Assembly: GCF_042661025.1 (NCBI RefSeq)
Contig: NZ_JBHSWH010000001.1
Location: forward strand, 62,001-126,000
Length of the DNA stretch: 64,000 nt
Direction of reading: 5' to 3'
DNA from: Flexivirga alba
GTDB taxonomy: Bacteria; Actinomycetota; Actinomycetes; Actinomycetales; Dermatophilaceae
Positions 49,995 to 59,122 of the stretch are shown here, one piece after another. A program made the translations under genes and the position numbers. Below the pieces are notes generated by a model that saw only the letters and a list, made by a program, of their open reading frames with translations, searched no databases and was not told where the DNA came from. Position 1 is the first letter of the stretch. Each line of letters begins with the position of its first letter.

Positions 49995-52900
49995 CTAGTA
50001 TTCCACTGGCGTGGTGCGCTTGCGGATCATCGTGACCTCATCGCGGTTGCTGCCGGTCGGGCCGATGTAGTTGAAGAAGTAGGACAGCTGCGCGTAGCCG
50101 CCGATCAGGTGACTGGGTTTCATCATGATCCTGGTCATCGAGTTGTGTATGCCGCCGCGCTTCTGGTCGCGCTGGGTCAGCGGCACGTCGATCAGCCGGT
50201 CCTGCGCGTGGTGCATGTAGACCGTGCCTTCGGGCATCCGGTGCGACACGATGGCGCGGCAGGCGACGACGCCGTTGCGGTTGACCATCTCCACCCAGTC
50301 GTTGTCGTGGATGTCCACCTTGGCGGCGTCCTGGTCGGAGATCCACACCGTCTGACCACCACGGGACAGCGACAGCATGAAGAGGTTGTCCTGGTATTCG
50401 GAGTGGATCGACCACTTGTTGTGCGGCGTGAGATAGCGCACGGACACACCGAGTTCGCCGGTTGCGCCGATCTCCGCCTCGCCGAAGAGTCGGGTCATGT
50501 CCAGCGGTGGTCGGTAGGTCGGCAGCGCCTCCCCCATCGCCAGCATCCAGTCGTGGTCGAGGTAGAAGTGCTGCCGTCCGGTGAGGGTGTGGAAGGGCTT
50601 GAGCCGCTCGATGTTGACCGTGAACGGGCTGTAGCGTCGGCCACCAGTCTCCGAGCCGGACCACTCCGGAGTAGTGATGACCGCCTGCGGCGCCATCTGG
50701 ATATCGGCGAAAGTGATTCTCCTGCCTTCGCTTTCGGCCGCCAGGTCGTGCATCTGGTGTCCGGTCCGCTGCTCCTGGGTCCGGAAACCCTGGGTCGCGA
50801 GGTGACCGTTGGTGGCGCCGGACAGCGTCATGATCATCTGCGCGACGTGCACGTCGGTGTCCAGCCGCGGCCGACCGGCCGCGGGGCCGGTGGCGACGAC
50901 ACCGTGCTCGTGACGGAGCAGCTCCAGCTCGGCCGACACGTCATACGTGATGCCTTTGCAGGCGGTGCCCAGCGTGTCCAGCAACGGACCGATCGACGTC
51001 ATTTTGTCGTAGACCGCGGTGTAGTCGCGCTCCACTGCAACCAACGCCGGCATGGTCTTGCCGGGGATCGGGTCGCACTCGCCGAGCTTCCAGTCACGCA
51101 CGATGCCGTGCGGGGTCGCCATGGCCTCCGGGGTGTCGTGCCACAGCGGCTTGGCGACCAGGTCGGTGCGCGTGCCGAGGTGGTCAACAGCCAACTCGGA
51201 GAACCGTTTTGCGATCTCCTTCCACGCGTCCCAGTCGGTCTTGCTCTGCCATGGCGGGTTGATCGCCGGGTTGAACGAATGGATGAAGGGGTGCATGTCG
51301 GTGGTGTTGATGTCGTGCTTCTCGTACCACGTCGCGGCCGGCAGGACGATGTCGGAGAAAAGCGTCGAGCTGGTCATCCGGAAGTCGATCGTCATCAACA
51401 GATCAAGCTTGCCGTCGACGATCTCGTCGGCCCACGCGATGTCCTGCGGCCGTTGCTCCGGCGGCGCTTCTCGGGCGGTCACCGATCCCTCCGCGCCGAG
51501 CAGGTGCTTGAGGAAGTATTCGTCGCCCTTGGCGCTGGAGCCCAACAGGTTGGAGCGCCACAGGGTCAGCACCCGCGGATAGTTCTCGGGGTTCTCCGGC
51601 TCCTCGAGCGCGAACTTCAGTTCGCCGGTCTGCAGCTTGTCGACCACCCAGTCCTTGACATCGACCCCGTCTGCCGCGTCCAACTCCGGGATCTCGATCG
51701 AACTCTTGTCGAACGTCGGGTAGGTCGGGGACCAGCCGAGCCGGGCCGACTTCAGCAGGAGGTCCATCACCGTCTGCCCCGGGAAGGCACCCATGCCGGC
51801 GCCGACCGTGTCGGCCATGAAGGTGTCGTAGCGGTATTGGCTGGTGTTGACGTACCAATACGCGGTCTGGGTCATGTGCCGCGGTGGGCGCGTCCAGTCC
51901 AGCGCGAACGCGGCGTTCTGGAAGCCCATCAACGGGCGGACCTTCTCCTGCCCGACGTAGTGCGCCCAGCCGCCACCGTTGCGTCCCTGGCAACCGGTGA
52001 TCGTGGTGAGCATCATCATCGCTCGGTAGATCATGTCCGAGTGATACCAGTGGTTGGTCCCGGCACCCATCAAGATCATCGAACGACCTTGCGTATCAAC
52101 AGAATTGCGAGCGAACTCGCGGGCGATGCGCGCGCACGCCTCAGCCGGGACGGCCGTGATCTCCTCCTGCCACGCCGGGGTGTAGGGCACTCTCGGGTCG
52201 TCATACCCCTCCGGCCACACGCCGGGCAGCCCCGGGCGGCTGACGCCGTACTGCGCCAACATCAGGTCGAAGACCGTGGTGACCAGGTGCTCCCCCACGC
52301 GTATGACGGGAACCCCGCGCTCCTCCAGCACGGCTTGGCCATCGGCAGCGTCGAAGCGGGGCAGCCGGACAGCGACCGACTCGGCATCCTCGGACCAGCA
52401 GGTCAGCCGCGGCGACAGGTCCTCCAGGTCGAGGTTCCACTTGCCGATGCCCTCATCGCCGAAGCGGTGACCGAGCGTCCCGTTGGGGACCGCCGGCGCA
52501 CCGGTGACATCGTCGAAGATGGTCGGTTTGAAGAGGGCGTTCTCACTCTCGCGAGCGGGGTTGTCGAAGTCGGCTGCAACGAGGTTCTTGCCCGGGCGCC
52601 AGCTGCCGTCCTCCTGCTGCGAAAGGGTGACGAGGAAGGGCAGGTCGGTGTATTTCTTCACGTAGTCGTCGAAGAAGTCGACCTGCTGGTCGACGAAGAA
52701 CTCGCGCAGCACGACGTGCCCCATGGCCATCGCCAGCGCTGCGTCCGTGCCGGGCGCCAGCGCGAGCCACTCGTCGGCGAACTTGACGTTCTCGGCATAG
52801 TCCGGGCTCATCACCACGACCTTCTGACCGCGGTAACGGGCCTCGATCATCCAGTGCGCGTCGGGCGTGCGGGTCAGCGGCACGTTCGTGCCCCACATGA

Positions 52901-53675
52901 TGAGGTAGGCGGCGTCCCACCAGTCACCGGACTCCGGCACGTCTGTCTGGTCGCCGAAGATCTGCGGGCTGGCTACGGGCAGGTCGGCATACCAGTCGTA
53001 GAAGCTGAGCATCGGCGCGCCGATCAGCTCGTTGAAACGCGCACCCGAGGCGTAGCTGACCTGCGACATCGCCGGGATCGGCGAGAAGCCGGCGATCCGG
53101 TCAGGACCGAAGCGCTTGATCGTGTAGACGTGTGCGGCGGCGATCATCTCGACCGCGTCCGCCCACGAGGCGCGCACCAGACCACCCTTGCCGCGGGCGG
53201 CCTTGTAGCGTGCGGCCTTCTCCGGATCCTGGACGATCGAGGCCCACGCGATGACCGGGTCGCCATACTCCGCCCGGGCCTCCTGGAACATCGTCAGCAA
53301 GGTCGCCCGGACGTAGGGGTAGCGGACCCGGGTCGGTGAGTAGGTGTACCAGCTGAATGCCGCCCCACGCGGGCAGCCGCGCGGCTCGTACTCCGGGCTG
53401 TCGGCGCCCACGCTGGGATAGTCGGTCTGCTGTGCCTCCCAGGTGATGATCCCGTCCTTGACGTAGACCTTCCAGGAGCACGAGCCGGTGCAGTTGACCC
53501 CATGCGTCGACCGCACGACCTTGTCGTGACTCCAGCGATCCCGATAGAACGAGTCACCCTCGCGGCCGCCCTCGGCATACATCGACCGGTGATCGGACGA
53601 CACGATCGCCCGGGTGAAGAACCGGCGGGTGCCGACCAGTGCGTCGGCGAGTGGACTGTCCAGACCTGCGGTCAT
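49995..53675 (-). CDS. narG: Respiratory nitrate reductase alpha subunit
   Basis: A 1226-residue membrane-bound molybdoenzyme. The N-terminal FS0 cluster motif is STHGVNCTGSCSWKVYVKDG with the later Cys in EPRGCPRG. MGD-binding regions include MILMGAGTNHWYHSDMIYRAMMMLTTITGCQGRNGGGWAHYVGQ and SDIVLPAATWYEKHD, and the C-terminal cofactor domain has NRNGVVACRAIVSHRMPEGTVYMHH. It reduces nitrate to nitrite. No Tat signal is evident, as in NarG. The ATG at 53675 has AGGAGG seven bases upstream and overlaps the narK stop by four. Confidence 0.97.
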   Translation of the reverse strand: MTAGLDSPLADALVGTRRFFTRAIVSSDHRSMYAEGGREGDSFYRDRWSHDKVVRSTHGVNCTGSCSWKVYVKDGIITWEAQQTDYPSVGADSPEYEPRGCPRGAAFSWYTYSPTRVRYPYVRATLLTMFQEARAEYGDPVIAWASIVQDPEKAARYKAARGKGGLVRASWADAVEMIAAAHVYTIKRFGPDRIAGFSPIPAMSQVSYASGARFNELIGAPMLSFYDWYADLPVASPQIFGDQTDVPESGDWWDAAYLIMWGTNVPLTRTPDAHWMIEARYRGQKVVVMSPDYAENVKFADEWLALAPGTDAALAMAMGHVVLREFFVDQQVDFFDDYVKKYTDLPFLVTLSQQEDGSWRPGKNLVAADFDNPARESENALFKPTIFDDVTGAPAVPNGTLGHRFGDEGIGKWNLDLEDLSPRLTCWSEDAESVAVRLPRFDAADGQAVLEERGVPVIRVGEHLVTTVFDLMLAQYGVSRPGLPGVWPEGYDDPRVPYTPAWQEEITAVPAEACARIAREFARNSVDTQGRSMILMGAGTNHWYHSDMIYRAMMMLTTITGCQGRNGGGWAHYVGQEKVRPLMGFQNAAFALDWTRPPRHMTQTAYWYVNTSQYRYDTFMADTVGAGMGAFPGQTVMDLLLKSARLGWSPTYPTFDKSSIEIPELDAADGVDVKDWVVDKLQTGELKFALEEPENPENYPRVLTLWRSNLLGSSAKGDEYFLKHLLGAEGSVTAREAPPEQRPQDIAWADEIVDGKLDLLMTIDFRMTSSTLFSDIVLPAATWYEKHDINTTDMHPFIHSFNPAINPPWQSKTDWDAWKEIAKRFSELAVDHLGTRTDLVAKPLWHDTPEAMATPHGIVRDWKLGECDPIPGKTMPALVAVERDYTAVYDKMTSIGPLLDTLGTACKGITYDVSAELELLRHEHGVVATGPAAGRPRLDTDVHVAQMIMTLSGATNGHLATQGFRTQEQRTGHQMHDLAAESEGRRITFADIQMAPQAVITTPEWSGSETGGRRYSPFTVNIERLKPFHTLTGRQHFYLDHDWMLAMGEALPTYRPPLDMTRLFGEAEIGATGELGVSVRYLTPHNKWSIHSEYQDNLFMLSLSRGGQTVWISDQDAAKVDIHDNDWVEMVNRNGVVACRAIVSHRMPEGTVYMHHAQDRLIDVPLTQRDQKRGGIHNSMTRIMMKPSHLIGGYAQLSYFFNYIGPTGSNRDEVTMIRKRTTPVEY

Positions 53676-54973
53676 TGAGTAGCCTCCTGCGGAATCGATG
53701 CGGCAGCAGCCGTGCGGCGTATGACGGTCAGTGTGAGGACCAGCGTGAGCGCGGAGCAGATCGCGAGCAGCCACATCCCGATCCCGTAGGACCGGGTCTG
53801 GCTATAGATGTAGGCCATGACCAACGGTGGCACGAAACCGCCGAGCCCGCCTGCTGCTCCGACAAGTCCGGTGACCCCGCCCACCCGGGCAGGGTCGGTC
53901 GCCTGCGCGATGAGCGCGAAGGTCGCACCGGACGACGCACCCAGGGCAGCGGCCATGATCAGGAAGACAGGCGTGCCGAAACCGCGCAACGGCGGCTCCC
54001 CCGAAGCGACAGCGGCACATACCGCGACCACCCCGAAACAGGTCGCCAGCACAGGAATCGAGCCGATCTTGTCGGCGAGGGTGCCGCCGAGCGGCCGCAT
54101 GATGACCGCGATGATCACGAACCCGGCCATCTTGTTCGCGGCATCAGCCGCGGTGAGCGTGTATGCATTCTTCAGGTAGAGCGGCAGGAAGACCGAGAAC
54201 GCGACGTACCCGCCGAACCCGATCGTGTAGAGCACCCCCGCCTGCCAGGTGATCGGCAGCTTCGCGGTCGACACGAGCCGCTGCACGAGCGGAGTGGTGG
54301 GCGCGACCCGCCCCGGTGCATCGCGCATCACGAACCAGGCGACCACCGCATAAGCCGCCAAGGCGATCGCGACGATGACGAAAGGCGTTGACTTCCCGTG
54401 CGCCTTGAAGAGGTTCACCGTCGTCAACGCGCTGATCGCGGTGCCGCCCATCCCGGCCCCGAAGATGCCGATCGCCATACCGCGCTTCTCCGGCGGGAAC
54501 CACCCGTTCACGAACGGCACACCGACCGCGAACGACGTGCCGCCGACACCGAGGAACACCCCGGCGATCAGCAGCGAAACGAACGAGCTCTGTGCCCAGA
54601 GGCCGATGACCAGCACCGGGATGATCGTGACCGCCGAGACGATCGGGAACATCACCCGGCCACCGAATTTATCGGTCAGCGCGCCGGCCGGAATGCGGCC
54701 GATCGAACCGACGATCACCGGCACGGCAACCATCAGGCTGGCCTGACTGGCGGTCAGTGGATGCCCGTCCGAGAACGGCAGGAAACTCACCTGCTTGTCG
54801 TAGGCGCCCGCTCCGAGCTTGGCCTTGTCGGGGCTGAAGAGAGGACCCAGTGGGCTGATCAGCGCCCATGCCCAGAAGTTGACCGCGAAACCGATGGTCA
54901 CCATCGCCAACTGCAACCAAGGGCCGCCCCTCGAAACGGCGGCGGGCCGCGCTGCCTGTGGTGCGCGCGTCAT
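53672..54973 (-). CDS. narK: Nitrate/nitrite MFS transporter
   Basis: A 433-residue protein with about 12 membrane helices. The NNP-family signatures are visible: GSIGRIPAGALTDKFGGR (residues around 95), GVFLGVGGTSFAVGVPFVNGWFPPEKRGMAIGIFGAGMGGTAISAL and MRPLGGTLADKIG. It imports nitrate and/or exports nitrite. ATG at 54973 with GAGG five bases upstream is preferred over TTG at 54994. It is the first gene of the operon; a 17-bp palindrome lies 58 bases upstream. Confidence 0.94.
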   Translation of the reverse strand: MTRAPQAARPAAVSRGGPWLQLAMVTIGFAVNFWAWALISPLGPLFSPDKAKLGAGAYDKQVSFLPFSDGHPLTASQASLMVAVPVIVGSIGRIPAGALTDKFGGRVMFPIVSAVTIIPVLVIGLWAQSSFVSLLIAGVFLGVGGTSFAVGVPFVNGWFPPEKRGMAIGIFGAGMGGTAISALTTVNLFKAHGKSTPFVIVAIALAAYAVVAWFVMRDAPGRVAPTTPLVQRLVSTAKLPITWQAGVLYTIGFGGYVAFSVFLPLYLKNAYTLTAADAANKMAGFVIIAVIMRPLGGTLADKIGSIPVLATCFGVVAVCAAVASGEPPLRGFGTPVFLIMAAALGASSGATFALIAQATDPARVGGVTGLVGAAGGLGGFVPPLVMAYIYSQTRSYGIGMWLLAICSALTLVLTLTVIRRTAAAASIPQEATQ

Positions 54974-55030
54974 GTCAGCCTCGTTCAGCGTCAACCGAAA
55001 TCGTCTGTCAGGACACAGTCAAGCACAAGC

Positions 55031-55047
55031 TACTACGTCACGTAGTA
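55031..55047. promoter_or_regulatory. 17-bp palindrome upstream of narK
   Basis: TACTACGTCACGTAGTA has eight-base perfect arms around one central base. On the minus strand a TTGACT -35-like hexamer follows within 20 bases. The site is placed to control the nar operon. It does not match FNR (TTGAT-N4-ATCAA), so another regulator is implied. Confidence 0.7.
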
Positions 55048-55093
55048 AATTCGGGCAAGTCATTTCCACCACAGGTTGACCATCAACGACGAA

Positions 55094-55129
55094 GCCGGGT
55101 CGCAGCCCCTGGAAGGACTGCGACCCGGC
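55094..55129 (-). terminator. Terminator downstream of the rpf gene
   Basis: GCCGGGTCGCAG (55094-55105) and CTGCGACCCGGC (55118-55129) are perfectly complementary around 12 bases. In the minus direction TTCGTCGTT follows. It insulates the rpf transcript from narK. Confidence 0.8.
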
Positions 55130-55154
55130 CGGTGAAGCGGGTGTCGGTGGCTGC

Positions 55155-55934
55155 TCAGGCAGCGCCGGCGCAACCCCACGGGCCAAGGCCGCGCGAGGCG
55201 TAGACGTGGTTGGCGATGGTGATCTGCTCGGCGCGGCTGGCCAGGTCGGCGCGCGGCGCATAGCTGCCGCCACCGGCACTCAGCCAGGTGCCGATGTCGA
55301 ACTGCAGGCCGCCGTAGTAGCCGTTGCCGGTGTTGATCGACCAGTTGCCGCCAGACTCGCACTGCGCGATGCGGTCCCACATGGCGGCGCGCGACAGGTC
55401 CAGGCCGCCGCTGCTGCGCTGCTTGGTGCTGAGGCTCGGCGCGGGCGCCGGCGCGGCCTTCTTGGTGCCGACGACGAGCACCCGGCTGACCGGCTTCTTC
55501 GTGACGACGCGCTTGACGAGGGTCGTGCGAGCAACGACCTTGCCGGTCCGCTGCTGGCGCCAGGTGGCGGTGGCCTTGCCCGCGACGCCGTTGCGCTCGA
55601 CGCGAGTCTTACCGGCGGCGAGGGTCGAGTCGTACGTACGCACCGTGCTGAAACCGACGGTCTCGGCGGTGGTCACCATGCGGGTGGTGACGGTCGGCCG
55701 GGCCTCGTCACGCGAGACCTTCTTGACGGTCGCGCGGGCGCTGTGCGTGGCATTCTTGCTGTGGGTCGGCTTCGCGCTGTGCGACGGCGTTGCACTCGAT
55801 GAGGCGCTGGTCGCGGTGCCGAGCGAGGCGCTGTGCGCACCAGTTCCGGCGCCGGCGTTGCAGGCGCTGAGTCCTAGGCCGGCGACGACAGTGGTGGCCG
55901 CGATGGCAGCGGTTTTGGTCAGGCGGTAAGTCAA
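55155..55934 (-). CDS. Resuscitation-promoting factor-like transglycosylase with G5-like domain
   Basis: A 259-residue secreted protein. The signal peptide ends LGLSAC, a possible lipobox. A Ser/Thr/His-rich linker leads to a G5-like domain (DSTLAAGKTRVERNGVAGKATATWRQQRTGKVVARTTLVKRVV) and the Rpf catalytic domain (RAAMWDRIAQCESGGNWSINTGNGYYGGLQFDIGTWLSAGG...CAGAA) with the catalytic Glu of CESGG. It cleaves peptidoglycan during growth and exit from dormancy. Domain order G5-Rpf equals RpfB, but only one truncated N-terminal module is present. tatD upstream is as in other actinobacteria. Confidence 0.92.
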   Translation of the reverse strand: MTYRLTKTAAIAATTVVAGLGLSACNAGAGTGAHSASLGTATSASSSATPSHSAKPTHSKNATHSARATVKKVSRDEARPTVTTRMVTTAETVGFSTVRTYDSTLAAGKTRVERNGVAGKATATWRQQRTGKVVARTTLVKRVVTKKPVSRVLVVGTKKAAPAPAPSLSTKQRSSGGLDLSRAAMWDRIAQCESGGNWSINTGNGYYGGLQFDIGTWLSAGGGSYAPRADLASRAEQITIANHVYASRGLGPWGCAGAA

Positions 55935-56107
55935 CGATTCTCCGATGTCGGGCTGTCCCGTCGAGCGGCGAGGCGCACATCATCAGCAGGTGAAATTGCT
56001 GGTCAGTGCGGGCGAACGGCTTCTGCCTGGCTCGCCCGGCCGCGTCTCGCGCAGCCGAATTCGGGGTGCCGACTCTCAGGTTGAACTCGAATACCGTGAC
56101 GCATGAG

Positions 56108-56121
56108 TGACCCTAAGGTCA
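56108..56121. promoter_or_regulatory. TGACC-type dyad upstream of the rpf gene
   Basis: TGACCCTAAGGTCA is an imperfect palindrome 174 bases upstream of the rpf start, next to an A/T-rich AAATTTTGG stretch. It could be a regulator site; no family can be assigned. The remainder of 55935-56209 shows no gene and no convincing c-di-AMP riboswitch. Confidence 0.35.
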
Positions 56122-56209
56122 AATTTTGGTAACGATAGGCCCGTCACACTTGCATGTGGCGCGGATCGCGTTATTGCAGTTGATCAGACACAGAACAGTT
56201 ACGGATGCG

Positions 56210-57073
56210 TCATACCGCCCAGGTGCCGTAGACCTGCTCGCTGTTGTCGGAGAGGGCCTGACACAGGGTGGGTACGTCGACTGCGAGCACGTCGGCCATC
56301 GCCCGCACCGTGAGCGGGATCAGGTATGACGAATTGGTCGCGCCACGATGCGGCGCAGGCGTCAGGAAGGGCGCGTCGGTCTCGACGAGTAGCCGCTCCA
56401 GCGGCACGATCGCGAGCGCGTTGCGCAGCTCGCGGGCGTTCTTGAAAGTCACCGTGCCGGAGAAGGACAGGTAATAACCCCGCTCCACGCACTGCCGCGC
56501 GAGGTTGATGTCGCCCGAGAAGCAATGCATGACAGTGCTTTTCGGCGCTCCCTCTTCCTCGAGGATGCGCATCACGTCATCATGCGAGTCGCGGTCGTGG
56601 ATCTGCAGTGCCTTGCCGGTGCGTTTGGCCAGATCGATGTGCCATCGGAACGAATCCTGTTGGGCAGCAATGCCTTCCGGGCCGGTGCGGAAGTAGTCGA
56701 GGCCGGTCTCGCCGATGACACGGATCCGCGGGTGAGTCGCCAGCTGCTCGATCTCGGTCCACGCGGCACTGAGCGCACCCGTATCGGCGAGCTTGGCAGC
56801 CTCGTTGGGATGCACAGCGACCCCGCCCAGCATTTGCGGGTGCCGGTCGACCTGCTCGACGGTGAAACGTGCTCCGGGCAGGTCACAACCGATCTGCACG
56901 ACCCGGTCGACCCCGACGGCCCTCGCTGCGGCCAGCACCGACTCGACCTGTGGCGGGTCGTTCTCGTCGCGCGAGATGTCCAGGTGGGTGTGGTTGTCCA
57001 CCACCGCGATCGGCAGCGGTGCCGGGGCGGGCGGTGGTCCGGGCGGCGTGTCAGTCCGAGGCTTCTTGCTCAT
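56210..57073 (-). CDS. tatD: TatD-family deoxyribonuclease
   Basis: A 287-residue metal-dependent hydrolase. The HxH motif is VVDNHTHLD, with further ligands in GETGLDYFR, LQIHDRDSHDD, MHCFSGD and LLVETDAPFLTP. Family members are 3'-5' exonucleases or RNA/DNA-quality enzymes. It lies between metG and rpf, the conserved position. A block of 51-base repeats lies between it and metG. Confidence 0.93.
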   Translation of the reverse strand: MSKKPRTDTPPGPPPAPAPLPIAVVDNHTHLDISRDENDPPQVESVLAAARAVGVDRVVQIGCDLPGARFTVEQVDRHPQMLGGVAVHPNEAAKLADTGALSAAWTEIEQLATHPRIRVIGETGLDYFRTGPEGIAAQQDSFRWHIDLAKRTGKALQIHDRDSHDDVMRILEEEGAPKSTVMHCFSGDINLARQCVERGYYLSFSGTVTFKNARELRNALAIVPLERLLVETDAPFLTPAPHRGATNSSYLIPLTVRAMADVLAVDVPTLCQALSDNSEQVYGTWAV

Positions 57074-57078
57074 GCAGC

Positions 57079-57215
57079 GTGCACAACCTTCCCCCGGGGA
57101 GACCTATGCACGCCGTCGCACCGAAAACCGTGCACAACCTTCCCCTGGGGAGACCTATGCACGCCGTCGCACGGAAAACCGTGCACAACCTTCCCCTGGG
57201 GAGACTTATGCACGC
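57079..57215. repeat. Three tandem 51-bp repeats between metG and tatD
   Basis: Units start at 57079, 57130 and 57181; the third is cut short near the metG stop. Each begins GTGCACAACCTT and contains CCCCTGGGG (CCCCCGGGG in the first) and TATGCACG. Within each unit GTGCA/TGCAC and TCCCC/GGGGA can pair, so each can fold as a hairpin. 51 is a multiple of three, but the block lies between genes. Confidence 0.9.
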
Positions 57216-57218
57216 TTG

Positions 57219-59000
57219 TCACGCGTCGCGACCGAACGGGTCGGTCGGGTCGATCTCGTCCAGCTTGGCGAAGATCGGCGTCGGCTTGGCGACCGGGGCA
57301 CCGACCTGGACCGGGCGCGACTGCCAGGGCGGGGTATCGGTGTATTCGCCAGTGATGATCGGGTAGGCGCGGCTGTCGTCGTCCAGGTCTCGCACCTGCT
57401 CCAGCCGTGGCATCGGCATGAATTGGCCTGTGCCACCGAAGGTTTGGGCGACCTTGTTGGAGCTGTGCGGCAGGAACGGCGACATCATGGTGTTCAGGTC
57501 GACGATCGACTGGGCAAGCGTGTGCAGCACCGTGCCGAGGCGCTCGCGCTGGTCGTCGCCCTTGAGCCGGAAGGGCTCGGTGTCGGTGACGTATTTGTTC
57601 GCCACCCGGACCAGGCGCATCACCTCGGCGATCGCGGCCTTCTGCCGCTGTGCCTCCAGCAGCCCTCCGACCGTCTCGAATCCCTCTCGTATGGCGGCCA
57701 GCAGCGACTCGTCGACCGGCTCGAGCGTCGCCGGAGCGGGCACCTCGCCGAAGCTCTTGGCGATCATCGACGCGGTCCGGTTGACCAGGTTGCCCCAGCC
57801 GGCGACGAGCTCGTTGTTGTTGCGGACCACGAAGTCATCCCAGGTGAAGTCGCTGTCCTGGGTCTCCGGGCCGGCCGCACAGATGAAGTAGCGCAGCGCG
57901 TCCGCGCCATACCGGGCGATCATGTCCTGGACGTAGATCACGTTGCCGCGCGAGGTGGAGAACTGGCCGCCCGCGTAGTTGAGGAAGCCGGACGCGACGA
58001 CCTCGGTGGGCAGATTGAGCTCGCCATACTCCCCCGGCTCACCGCCCTTGTCGCCCTTGCCCATGTAGCCGAGCAACTCGGCCGGCCAGATCTGGGCGTG
58101 GAAGGTGATGTTGTCCTTGCCCTGGAAGTAGTAGGACTGCGCGGCCGGGTCGTTCCACCAGTCACGCCAGCGCTCGGGCTCACCCCGCCGCCGGGCCCAC
58201 TCGATCGCGGCCGACAAGTAACCGATGACCGCGTCGAACCACACGTAGAAGCGCTTGCTGTCCCAGCCGTCGACCGGGATCGGGATGCCCCAATCGATGT
58301 CGCGGGTCATCGCGCGAGGGTGCATGTCCTTGGCCAGCCCCTTGGCGAAGTTGATCACGCCTGGACGCCAAGTGCCGGCCGAGTCGACTTCGTCCAACCA
58401 GCGCTGCAACGCGTCGGCCAGGGCAGGCAGGTCGAGGAAGAAGTGCTGCGTCTCGATGAATTCGGGCACTTCGCCGTTTACCTTCGACCGCGGGTTGATC
58501 AGGTCGGCCGGGTCGAGCTGGTTGCCGCAGTTGTCGCACTGGTCACCGCGCGCCTCGGGGAAACCGCAGATCGGGCAAGTGCCCTCGAGGTAGCGGTCGG
58601 GCAGGGTGCGACCGGTCGACGGGCTGATCGCCGTCGTGGTCGTCTGCTCGATCATGTAGCCGTTGGCGCGGATCTGGGTGAAGAGGTTCTGCACGACCTG
58701 GTAGTGATTGCGGGTCGTGGTGCGGGTGAACAGGTCGTAGGACAGCCCGAGATCGGTGAGGTCCTGGGCGATGACGGCGTTGTACTTGTCGACGATCTCC
58801 TGCACGCCGACGCCCTCCTTGTCCGCGAGGACGAGGATCGGAGTGCCGTGCTCGTCGGTGCCGCTGACCATCAGCACGTCGTGGCCCGCCATACGCATGT
58901 AGCGGCTGAAAACATCTGCAGGGACGCCAAATCCGGCGACGTGGCCAATATGACGTGGCCCATTCGTGTAGGGCCACGCAACAGCAGACAGAACCTTCAT
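57219..59000 (-). CDS. metG: Methionyl-tRNA synthetase
   Basis: A 593-residue class I synthetase. The HIGH motif is PRHIGHVAGFG, zinc ligands are CPICGFPEARGDQCDNCGN, and the KMSKS equivalent is FSTSRGN. The anticodon domain follows (WDDFVVRNNNELVAGWGNLVNRTASMI). There is no C-terminal tRNA-binding fusion. ATG at 59000 starts MKVLSAVAWPYTNG; the longer upstream reading is rejected. Confidence 0.97.
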   Translation of the reverse strand: MKVLSAVAWPYTNGPRHIGHVAGFGVPADVFSRYMRMAGHDVLMVSGTDEHGTPILVLADKEGVGVQEIVDKYNAVIAQDLTDLGLSYDLFTRTTTRNHYQVVQNLFTQIRANGYMIEQTTTTAISPSTGRTLPDRYLEGTCPICGFPEARGDQCDNCGNQLDPADLINPRSKVNGEVPEFIETQHFFLDLPALADALQRWLDEVDSAGTWRPGVINFAKGLAKDMHPRAMTRDIDWGIPIPVDGWDSKRFYVWFDAVIGYLSAAIEWARRRGEPERWRDWWNDPAAQSYYFQGKDNITFHAQIWPAELLGYMGKGDKGGEPGEYGELNLPTEVVASGFLNYAGGQFSTSRGNVIYVQDMIARYGADALRYFICAAGPETQDSDFTWDDFVVRNNNELVAGWGNLVNRTASMIAKSFGEVPAPATLEPVDESLLAAIREGFETVGGLLEAQRQKAAIAEVMRLVRVANKYVTDTEPFRLKGDDQRERLGTVLHTLAQSIVDLNTMMSPFLPHSSNKVAQTFGGTGQFMPMPRLEQVRDLDDDSRAYPIITGEYTDTPPWQSRPVQVGAPVAKPTPIFAKLDEIDPTDPFGRDA

Positions 59001-59122
59001 GGTCAGCCATCCTAGGTCGGGAGAGATGTCGGCCTCGACGGAGTTCCTGCTGCGGCTGTTTGCGCACCTGCCCTGGCACTGACACGATCCTGCGCAGGTC
59101 CAACCCGTCATGGAGGTGTGGG

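Noticed and set aside
49938..53339. A 1133-codon plus-strand open frame
   Set aside because: It is antisense to narG, whose product has all family motifs. Long antisense frames are expected in GC-rich coding DNA; the translation shows no domain.
55935..56209. Possible c-di-AMP (ydaO) riboswitch upstream of rpf
   Set aside because: Such riboswitches precede rpf genes in some actinobacteria, but I could not find the conserved core words in this spacer.
57079..57215. Possible CRISPR array
   Set aside because: The 51-base units are contiguous with no unique spacers, and no cas genes are present.
56793..59015. A 740-codon plus-strand open frame over metG
   Set aside because: Antisense shadow of metG and tatD; low-complexity Arg/Gly/Val-rich translation without family motifs.
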